Assembly (NCBI RefSeq): GCF_047948215.1
Contig: NC_134463.1
Span: 57,046,201-57,110,200, forward strand
Direction of reading: 5' to 3'
Length of the DNA stretch: 64,000 nucleotides
From: Lycorma delicatula
Lineage: Eukaryota; Arthropoda; Insecta; Hemiptera; Fulgoridae
Shown: positions 52,011-63,500 of the stretch, in pieces
Position numbering within the stretch: the stretch's first letter is position 1
Layout of the letters: every line of letters starts with the position of its first letter
Notes under the pieces: generated by a model
Seen by the model: only the letters and a program-made list of their open reading frames with translations
What the model was told of the DNA's origin: nothing
The model's database searches: none
Program-made: the position numbers and the translations under genes

Positions 52011-53116
52011 GTAACTTTTTCTGTCTACAGATATTTTCAGCTGATTATTTTTGTAACTAATTATCGTCTTTGTACTAAATCATTTCTAATTTTAAGATCA
52101 ATTATAGCATCCATTTTCCTTCTTAGAAGGTGATAATATATATAAAGAAGCATAAACTTTTAAATACTTTTATTGTAGATCTGGTATACGATATGTGATA
52201 ATTGATTTTTGTATTTAAAAATCAATTATCGGTTATTGATTACAGATTAAAGTTAGCATTTTTAATTTTTCTTTTAAATTTGCTGCTGTGTGTGAGATTC
52301 TGATGTTATTGGTTTCTTCTTGTTTAAAGTTTATTATTTTTCTATTTTATATTATAATTTTTTCAACATCAAAGTAAGTAATGATAAATTTATGAAAAAT
52401 TATTTTAGCATTAGCTTCTACATTTTGTTAGCATAGCTATCATTTATAAATTATCTATATCTGTCTACTCTCTTATTCATTGTTTAAATATTTATTTCCA
52501 CTTTGTAGTTTTTTATAAAAATATTTTTGTGTAACAGTTTATATTATTTATTTAAAAATAGATGGCTTCCTATTTTTTTAGATTTAATTAAAGTTTTTTA
52601 AATGTGCATGGTTTTTTTATCGTAATCTTGTTTTCCAATTTATTTCAAGAATCATTTACTATAGCTCTTTATTTATATTTATGTATAAATTTATAATTTT
52701 TATTAACTTGTTAAAATTCGTTTATGAAAATTTATTATTTTATTATATAAAAAAAAAAATTGGAAAAAAAAGGTAAATAAATATTATATTGAGATTAATG
52801 TAAAATTATATAGATTACACCAGAAATAAGTAAGTCTGTTCCATATTTAAAAAAAAAAAAACCAAATTGCCTCAACATTTGCCTTGATGGATCAGGGGAA
52901 AACTGTAGCAAACCTTGGTCAGAAGAGTGCCATAAAATGTAAAATGAATTTATAAACGTAGAATAAACATATAAATGTAGAAGAGGTTAAAGTTTATAGA
53001 AGAAATACACAAAAGATATAGATATATGAAATAATAGAAAAACAAAGATCTGAAAGTATGAATAAAGTCAGTTCAAAATTAATAGGTGTTAATGAAAATT
53101 ATTCAGCCACATTATA
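52011..53116. other. AT-rich sequence, no gene recognised
   Basis: No ORF or repeat family recognised. Confidence 0.5.
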
Positions 53117-54241
53117 CAGTGTTCAACTTACGAGAAGCCTCATAACTTAGTTTAGTCAATAAATACCAGTCTATTGGCAAACACTTACATAATAACTTAC
53201 AGAACGTGTTGAAAATGTCCATTCACTTATATACCCTTGACAACACGTTAGACCATTTTCCTGACTCTCTTGTTAGCTGTTTTCTTTTAGCTATTTCCGG
53301 ATGGCATTGGTAATGTTTCTCTTCAATTCCTGAAGGTTATATGGAGTGCTCCTATGAACAATTTCTTTTAAGTAACTCCACAGAAAGAAGTCTGGAATAG
53401 TCAGATCAGGGGACAGTCTGCCACAATCAACAAATGATTCTTCAACCGAAAAAATCCTGTACCATCTCCATAGTAGAGCAAACTGTATGGCAAGTGGTGC
53501 TGTTCAGTTGCAACCTGCAGTCATGCTTATCCTCTTGCAGTAAGGTTATGAATAACTAGATAATTTCTTGATAGATGGCAGCATCCACAGTTTTTTGAAA
53601 AACAAGGGTCCTATTAAGCGCCTTAAAACCACACACCAAATAGTTATTTTTTGTGGATGTAGAGGAAATTTTAAAAAAATTTGTAGGTTTTCAGTAGCCC
53701 AGGTCTGGTAGTTCTGACTATTAACATACCCACCAAGCTGAAATCACGCTTCATCTGTGAAAAGCACTTGATCTAAAATACTAGTGTAGCCTCTAATGAA
53801 GTTTTGAACCATTGACAGTAGTGAACCCTTTCCGAATATTCAGCATTATTTAGCTCATGGAAAACCTGCATTCTCCTCACTACAGTGTAGGCTAAACCCA
53901 GTGAAATGTTCTTTTCCCGGCTTAGTCTCTGTAAATATTTATGAGAAGATCTTGTAACTGCCACTTTAATGTCGTCAATAACCTGCATCATTAAAACTAG
54001 CCTGTGTTGGGCAAATTTCTGGTCTAACGCCAAACTTGTTCCACAAAATTTTTTAACAAACTTCTGAACAATACTTTTCACTGGTTAACTTTCTTTTCAA
54101 ATTTCTCCCTGAACTTTCACCATCACGCAACATGAGATTTCATCTCAAAATAAGTTTCCATCATGAATATATATTCTTTAACAATTAATCGCATTTTAAT
54201 AAACAGCAACACATGAGTATGCCAATTCAAAAGTTGTTCAG
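53117..54241 (-). mobile_element. DD41D-type mariner, decayed
   Basis: The minus-strand frame 54081-53773 encodes IVQKFVKKFCGTSLALDQKF, VIDDIKVAVTRSSHKYLQRL, SREKNISLGLAYTVVRRMQV and SERVHYCQWFKTSLEA, the DNA-binding half of a DD41D-type transposase. Shifted pieces further down read LFTDEA (first Asp), FQLGGYVNSQNYQTWA, FPLHPQKITIWC, then NSTTCHTVCSTMEM where QQDGATxHT is expected. The ends CAGTGTTCAACTT (53117) and CTGAACAACTT (right end read inward, 54241) are flanked by TA and partly match. It stops 73 bp before the first visible exon of SLC26 gene B. Confidence 0.72.
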
Positions 54242-54314
54242 TAACTACAGATAAGTAAGAGATACGATTTCTTTCTTATATTTTTAATATTGATTGTATT
54301 TTAATTTCTTACAG

Positions 54315-54508
54315 TGGCTGATGCAGATAGTATAAAAAATGGTACCAGTTGGAATCATAAGCTTTTGCAGTACATTTCAGTTTTAAAATGGTTAAAAAAT
54401 TATGGAAAATTTGAGTTGTTTTGTGATCTAATTTCTGGAATTTCTATTGCTTTTACTATGATTCCACAAAGTATTGCATATGCAGCAATTATTGATCTCA
54501 CTCCTGAG
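54315..54508 (+). CDS. SLC26 gene B, first visible coding exon (N-terminus and TM1)
   Basis: Acceptor TTTCTTACAG|TGGCTG and donor CCTGAG|GTAATT. It opens with xTG, as in gene A, so an initiator ATG split by the intron is possible (A|TG GCT GAT). It encodes CDLISGISIAFTMIPQSIAY and ends IDLTPE, matching DLIAGxTVGxxxIPQxLAYAxLAGLPP. Confidence 0.9.
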
Positions 54509-57500
54509 GTAATTATTAGAATCAGATTTTTTTTTGTCATAGGTGTTTGTCAAAGGTCTTTTTCAGAATTGATGAATTACTTGAAGACATTTTAATTTAT
54601 TCGTTAATTTAAAATTGTTGCAATAAAATTTAGAATATTTGGCTTAATTATCTTATGATTGATTAATGGGTATTTTTATTAATCTGTTTATTAATTTTAT
54701 TATTTAGAACTATTTATTGTAAGTTTATTTCTTCTAATTTTATTGTAATGAAAAGTAAAATAAGTTAATGAATAAAGAAAAAGCTGGCAAAGTTTTACAT
54801 GTTTTTCCTGATTATTGATAATAAAAATTAAAAAACTAAGCACTAAAAACAAAAAAAAAAACACCAAATTTTAGAGGTGGGAAATAAATTTTAAGAAAAG
54901 ATTCCATAAACACATTCATATGTATGTAGCTAAAGTTTACTTAAGAAAAATGTTTTCTCTAAATTAAACACCCCACTCTATAAATGCTAAAATAAGAAAA
55001 GAAAATTTAAAAACTTTTCTGCATTTTAGGTCCAGGGTCTACAATTACTGGTGACATTCCTTGATAGGTTCTGTATATGAAGTATAAAATATCAAAGAAT
55101 TTTAAAAATATTTAAAACAAAGAGTGATGTAGCAAAGACCAAAAAATAAGTATTACAATTTTAAGAGGTGGAGATTGATTTTTAAAATCTTTTTTTAGAT
55201 TATTTATATATGTACTGTAGGAAATAAATTTGCTTTAATAAAGTTTTTCAAATGCTCTGAAGAAAATTAAAATTGATTTCTTCACAATATCCCCCAGTCA
55301 CTCAACAAATTTAATAATAATATTAATATGATCAATGCCCTATATATAGAAATATTTGAGTGAAATTTGAAAAAACTCCTGAGACATAAGGCCAAAAGCA
55401 GTGTGACATATATGTTTATACACACATACATATTTTTTTTTTTTGGTGTAGATGAACTAGTTGGACCCTAAAAAGTAAAGATTTGCAAAAAACTTGATAC
55501 TCCATTTTTAACATGATCACTATTTCCCCCCTCCCTTTAATTTAGTTACTTTAGCTTTATTTACCAGAAAAGTAATAATTGGAATTAAGATAAATTTCTA
55601 TAATAAATTTTGAATAGAGCTGTTCTGCAAAACATATTTTTTATGAAAAAAGTCTTTGGATGTATTTTTATCAAATATACTGTAATTTTAATAATTTTCA
55701 TATTCATTTACTTCAGTTAAATCTAAATGAAAATCCTTAAGCATATAATGTATATTAAAATGTTACTCATTTCTTTGTCCCTTTGGACAAAGGTGCTTTG
55801 ACAGTTCAATGCGATTTAAAATGAAAATTAATTCATTAATATATTAAAATGTATTTTTAATGATAAAGAAAGATTCTTTTAATTAATCTCATTAAAAAAC
55901 AAACAAAGATAAAATTTAATATTAATTGTTCAGTATCCTCCACATTTTACTTAAAAATATTACATAGGATGGTCAAACTAGGACAGAAATCAAAATCAGA
56001 CTTTTGTAATCAAGGAGTATTTCTAAGAAAAAAAGAATTCATAGTGTAAAATATATATTTAAGAATTGAGAGCATTGTTAAACATTTTATATAGTGTGCA
56101 GCACTTTATAATAGTCAATTATGGACAATAGGAAAAAGCAGAAAATTGAAATATGAGATGTGGTTTGTAGAAGTGTGTTAAAAAGTTGTTAAAATACAAA
56201 GTAAAGGGATTTAGATAATAAATAAAGGGTTTAAAAATACAAAATAAAGGGACAAATACGAGGTGTGTGAGATGTCAAATCTTAATCTTAAGATTTACAT
56301 CTTTAATTTAATTTTAAGACTTACATCTTTTAATCTTTTGATTAAAAGACATAAATCTTTACAATTACCTAAAGTTTCTAATGAAAAAGCAAAAAAAAAA
56401 AAAAAAATACCATGCATACACAACATCCGTTATATATCTTAATAAACTTCTGAATACGTATAAAACTTTGATATCGAGAAGTGTTAAAAAAAAATAAAGA
56501 ATTGGTTGAGAATAAAGAAGAAGAAGAGTTATATTTTATTTATTGGTACTAGATAATTCTCTCATACAACTATGTAATGAACTTGAAAATTGAATTTTGT
56601 TGAATTCGTTACACATTATGTAGATTAATTGTTAGTCTAAGTCTTTATTTTGTTAAAAGTTACTAGTACTGTTTATGAGTTATGTTTTTTGTTTTTTTTT
56701 TTTATATGAGGCTATGCATAAATGCCCAAGTGCATCTCCACAAGATAAATATGTATGCATTAATTTCCTCCTCTCTTTTATATATTTATAACCTGATTTA
56801 ATAAATAAAATAAAATTAAATACACCCCATTTTTTATCACCTGTTATGATACATTTGGGTAATTCTTAGTTATCAGTGATGCCAACCAACAATTGCTCTG
56901 CGATGTTGCTTTGGTTGAAAATGCAACAGATTTTGAACAAATTTTGCTAGTACTTGTTTTATACCCAAGATGTCAGTCAAATTTTTTTCACTTGAGACAT
57001 AAGAGATTCCCGCCTCTTTAACAACTTCTCTACTCTTTATTCAACGATTATGGTTTACAATGTCCTTTATTTTGTCAAAATTTTCATCGGTTGTTGTGTT
57101 AGGATGTTCAACCCTTCAACCATCTTCAGTGTCTTCATGGCCTTCTTGAAACTGGTTGTACAAATCATAAACCCTTGATGTTGACATAATATCATTACCA
57201 AAAGCCTTTTTAAATCTTCGCCACTTCAGTGCATTTATTCCATTTTTAATGCAGATTTTTTGTTCCATCATTTTCAAGCAAAATAAATTGCCACTTGTAA
57301 CAAAGTATGTCCTAATTACACGGCTACAAAATTTGTACTATGCATCTAATATGCCATACAGTGCTACCAACACATGGGGAAAAAGTCAAATATACAATGC
57401 ATGGAATTAAAAAATTTTGTTAATTTTATATCACATCTTGTATATTAAACTTTTCAGCTGCAAGGATACATTTCAATAAAATAATTATCAAGTTTATTAG

Positions 57501-60500
57501 ATGTTGTGAATTACTAATAATCTAATTTTTTAAACAGATTTAAATTTCTAACTTTTCTTAGTTAATTAAAAATGTTTCGAATTGGTGATTGTTGTTATAT
57601 AGAATTCAGTATTCTAAAGTGGATTTGAGCTGGTATGCAAATCTGATCCTTAAATTAGCCAGTTAATTAGAAATATTTTCAGCTGAGGTTTGATCCTTTA
57701 CTCCAAGTTGACAGTGCTCTTTTTTGGCCTACTTAATTTCTTTTGTTTAGTAATTTAGTTTTATTTTTATGTTACATATTTTAATATTTCTATTAATTTT
57801 TTCACAGTATGGATTAAACTCAACTTTTATTGGTTGCATTTTGTACAGTTTGTTTGGATCTACTAAAGAAGTTAGTATTGGACCTGATTCAGTAATTTCT
57901 ATAGTATTAATGGAATACGTGTATGACTTAAATGGTGATTTTGTGATCCTTTCAACATTTTTAGTTGCCTGTACAGAAATATTAATGAGTTTTTTGCAAT
58001 TAGGTTAGTGTGATTTTATCTTATTTTTAGAACTATTTTATACCTACAAGAAAATAATGTTTATGATCTATCATATGTGAAATTTTCCAAATTTATATGC
58101 TGATTCACAGAATATTGTGTATAAAACTTACACAATACATACTCTTGAAAATATATGCATCATTCCATGATGAAATCCAGTAGATTTGTAAAGTCATCAT
58201 GTACAGGATCCAGATTTATTTGTTTTCGTTCCTTGTGATAATAGATATGATATCCAAACAAATTTATAATTTTTTGGTTGTTTCCCATAATTATATGAGC
58301 TAGTTATAGGCATTTTGACAGTCAGGAAAACCTGAAACTAATATAACCATTTTCATTAATAACAAAATCACAGGCTTATTTAGGGAAATTGGAAGTGAAG
58401 CTGTTTCCTGTTTCCTTCTTCACTGAGCTGATTGTGTATGATTGTTTGTCAATATGACAAGAAAACTGAAATATACATGACTTTCAGCCCATTCACCCTT
58501 ACAAGGAACATCTAACTGTTTGCTATAGAGAATGAGTATAGTGAATATCATAGCTCTCTGAGAAGGTCAGTTTGACTTCTTGTACTTTAAATGTTTTACA
58601 TTTACAGCAATAACAAAGATTAGGACAGATAGTATAAGCAAAAAATTAATATTCACGGCTTTCTGTAGGATATTATGCATTTTATGCACTGTTTCTATTC
58701 AGTGGAGGAAATGATTTAAACCTTCACAAAATTTAAAAAAAGTCAGTTTATTATTTTTAGTGCTATAAACAGGAGATGATCATAATATATTAAGTGTGTC
58801 AAAGGAAGAACAAACATTTGTTAAATTAATGATACTGCTTAATAGACTGTTTATAAAAATACAGTAGTGATCTAGGGCTTTATATTAGCTGTTTTTTCTT
58901 TCTCATAAAAAGGATGGTGCATGGGCTTTTTTATTTGTTTGTATGTACAGGCGGCTGCACACGGCTTCCTCCATGACTCTCCCTCGCTAGAAGCAATCCA
59001 TTGTCAATTAATTTACAGATTATTTAATTTAATTTCTAAATGTAGGTAATTTTTATTTACTTATTATTGTTTGTTAATTTTTTAATAAAAGAAAGGGAAT
59101 ATTAGTTAATATTTTGCAGCAAAAAAAGATTCTTTATTTAGGAGAAGAGAGTCATTGGTGCGCATTCGGCCGGTGTATCATTGGCCCACTCTGCACTAAT
59201 AGCAGCAGCTGGCAACTAACACGAACATACTCAAGAAATGATCAATTTCTCTAGCATTAAACATTGTATTATTAAAAATTATTAAATTCTTTATCTACTT
59301 GCTCCTTGAAGCTATTTTAAATACAAAAACACCAAAATATGTTCTACAACTTTTCTTAAAATATTTTTCTAAAATACTTAATATTCTCACAAACATGAGG
59401 ATATGAATGCGTTGAGGGTTCAGGAGGCAGAGTCCCCTGGCTAGACGTTATAATGTTGTGTTAAAATTAATGATACTGCTTAATAGACTGTTTTTAAGAA
59501 AACAGTAGTTATGTAGTGCTTTATAATAGCAATTTTTTTTAATGTTGAAAATCTTAGGGGTATTATTTAGTTGAGGTGCCTCACCCCGAAATCACAAAAA
59601 AACATTTCAAATTCGTTCAAAATTAATATTTATTAATATTTATGGATAAATATAAATCTTGAATTAATTTGTTATGTTTTTTGTGATTTCAGGGTGAGAC
59701 ACCTCAACTAAATAATTACCATCTTAGGTTTTTTAGATAATCCCCAAATTATTCTATTTTTCTATACTTTCTTCTACATACTTCTGTATATTAATATTTC
59801 AAACAATGTGAATATGTTCATGTTACAGATATGTTAATTCATGTTCACGTTAATTCTTCTCAACTCTAACAGAAAAATTTATATAATAAACATTGAATAA
59901 CAATAGCTATAGATTGCTAATTATCTGGTAAGAAATTATCTGATGAGAGATTTTTATCTCTAAAAAGAAATTCATTTAAAAATTACTTTTTATATGCATT
60001 TATTAAAGCATAAAGAAAAGAAGATGGGCCTCTAAAGTTAGCCTTCAAAAATTCTAAACTTCAGTGTTTCTTTGTTTTTTATATAGAAGTGATTCAAAAT
60101 TTTGTTTTAAAAATGAGTATATAGGATTGTCAATAAAAAAAGATATTTGTTTATTATAATATTTTACTATAGAATTTTACACTATTCATTTTTGTAGAAG
60201 TTTGTAAGTTTGTCACATATTTTAGTTATGTGCCCTATTGTGTAAGGTTTTTTCATAATGTTTTGAAAATACTTCTTCATTTCCCATTTATATTAGTTTA
60301 ATATAAGAAACATGACTGGTACTGTTATGTATATGTTTACACAAATATGGTATGAACTTGTTAATACATACATGCAATTTATACTAGTATGAGGAAGCTG
60401 TGATAAGAGTTGATGATAAAGAAAAGAATGAGACACTGAAGGATGTAGACTGTCTCCATTGCAATTCAACTGTCTGTTCCAGAAGCAGTACAGAAATTGA

Positions 60501-63500
60501 AAGAAAAACTTGAATGGAGTACAGAATGGAATGTAAGAATGGAGGATACATAACCCCCTATTTATTGGAGAACCTGGACAATAGTTCCTTGCTGCTGGGT
60601 CTTTCTTATTATCGGGCAGACATTTATTTATTTAGTGTCAGTTATATATTTATTTTGTTTATGGATGGAATTATGGATTGTGGTCTGAACTTTACACATC
60701 ATTTTGAAATATCAGAACTTAGGCTATACTTGGGAGACTAGCAATATATCTGTGCCTTTCTCCCAGCACAATTCCCCCTTCAATCCATTCAGTGAAGGCC
60801 TGTTAATGCTAGTGCACTTGATGAGACCCTAGTTATTGGAGTATGCAATGCACTCCCTTTGCTAGAGAGAGTTGCATGTGCTAATGATAGACCAAAATTG
60901 TAAGTTGGAGGAAAGAAGGATGGCTGGTTGTTGGTGAATTTATGTTTGTGAACTATTCAAGGAAATAAGATAAAAATAATTGACTAATAAAATTATTGTT
61001 TTGGTAGAAATTAAAAATAAGTGAAAATATGTTTATTGCTAGAAGAAAAATTGAATTTGAAAAATAAGAATAAAACAAAGATAATGAAATGTGACGGAAA
61101 AAAGATTTATGAGAATTAGATATTAAGATTTTTAAGGATGAGCAAATAAGGTAGAGATCAAAAGAAGATTGGTACAAACAAAGAGAGATTTCATCCAGAA
61201 AAGAAGTCTAAAAGTACCAAATATGGATTTAATAATTAGGAAGATATTAAAAATATTTATACACAGTTGTAGTGCTTTATGGTAGAAAAATCTGGACAAT
61301 ATTAAAAAGTAGAAAGGAAAGAAAATAATTGCGGGACTTTTAATATAATATGATAACAAGAGAATGTTGAAAATTATAGATGAATTTTTTTTTGTTCAAA
61401 TTACAAAATGATTCACCCTTATTTAGTAAACAAAAATAAAGAAATATGTGGCAGAATCCTGTAAATAGAATAACTACACCAGTTAGATGTGTATTAGGAA
61501 ATAAAATTTAATTAATTTGGTTTACTGTAAAATGTACAGTGATTCTTGATGAATTTACACATACTGCAGTGATATTTTGTTTATTTGTATATCCACATGA
61601 GTGGTAATGTGATTGATTATTCATTAGCATGTGAATAACATTATTGTTGTAATTTATGTGATTTAAAAGTTGGCAGCAAAAAGTCAATGATTAACGTTAT
61701 TTTATTATTAAATGCCATACCCCATTAGTAGAAGAGGCTGTTCAACTTTAATCCAGTTTAGTTAAAAGTTTGCACTCAGACTTTAATGGCTGGACAGACA
61801 ATATACCATAACATCACAATAAAAATGAAGTGGTGTCAAAATCACTTTGTATAGCCAAAAATTATCAAACATTTTCTAGAATGCTTTAGTCAGAAAATGC
61901 TGTACACCCATCAACATTCCATCATAGCTAAATGCCATGAAATAAGTATCTACTTACCTTATTTTATAATAAGATTATTTAATAGTTAGTATCTTATCCA
62001 AATTTTACCACTTAAAATATTGTTTACTAGCCCCTATTTTAATGACTCACTCTTTATTTAGATCTTGATTGTTTTCAGGTTTTATTGTAGACTACATATC
62101 TTTACCTGTAAGGAGTGGATATATTTCAGCTTTAGCAATTATTATTGCTTGTTCTCAGTTGAAAGGTATTATGGGAGTGCAGTTTAAATCAAAACGTTTT
62201 ACTAGTACCATTTATAACCTTATTAGTTGTGCATCAAATACTAAACTAAATGATGTACTAGTTGGAATATTTTGCATTATGTTCTTGCTTTTTTTTAAGG
62301 TATATATATATATATTTTATTTTATTTAATACTAATGTCAATAAATCTATATATATATCTATATATATATATATATATAAATGTTAAGTTCGTTTGTGTA
62401 CGCTTCAAAAACTCAAAATGTTCTGCACCGATTGAGCTCAAATTTTAGCACGATATATAACCCGCATCAAAGATTGTTTTCATCTATTTTTAATAAATCT
62501 ATCTATCTATTTTTAATTTTTACATTTTTAATTTGGAAATGTAAACAAAGGAAAACCAATCAGATCAATGCAAGATGGCCGCTGTCAAACACAACGACCA
62601 AATTTCTTTGAATTATATTTAACAGCTAAAACATCTGTATTTTATTAAAAAAAAAACCCACAAAAAACACCAAAGCAAAAAAAAAATCTACCAAGAAGGA
62701 TGACTTACAGTAAATAAATTAAAACACCAAACTTTCTTATAGCCCAGATAGACTTAAGACTATGCAAACAAAAAAAGTCGAAATAACCAAATACACAGAA
62801 AATAATATCCTTACATAATGACCAAAAAATCCTTTGATAAATTAAATATTCACTTTTGTCTGAATTTACAGAAGGCATTTACAACGAAGCATTGATAAAT
62901 ATTGAAGACAAGTGCTTAGCTAATGCAAATAAAGTTCTTAGTCAATTGGGAATGCCAACACCCACCCGAGCTGCGATTGCTTCATTTGATGTGGATTTAC
63001 GCCGTGAACAGAGTTACAACATTGGTGATCTTCAGTCATATGTCCAATCAAACATTCCCAAATTAACGCGTGAACAGAAAGGCATTTATGATCGCATAAT
63101 GCAAATGATAAATGACGGAGTTGGGGGGACCTTCTTCTTGAATGCGCCAGGAGGAACTGGGAAAGGATCCTCATTAGATTGATTCTAGCAACGGTTCGAT
63201 CAAAAAATGACATAGCCTTAGCTCTTGCTTCGTCTGGAATAGCTGCGACATTGTTACCAGGTGGAAGGACTGCGCATTCAGCTCTGAAGTTGCCATTAAA
63301 CATGCAAATCATCGAGTCTCCCACGTCCAATATTTCCAAAGCATTCTGTATGGGAAAAGTATTACAAAAATGTAAACCATTGTTTGGGATGAATGCACGA
63401 TGGCACATAAAAAATCGCTTGAAGCTCTTGATCGATCGTTACCAGATTTGAAACGTTCAACCATTCGGGAATACTTTGATATTGCTCGCAAGAGATTTTA

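Noticed and set aside
60514..60741. 75-codon ORF in the gene B intron
   Set aside because: No recognised motif and no supporting context.
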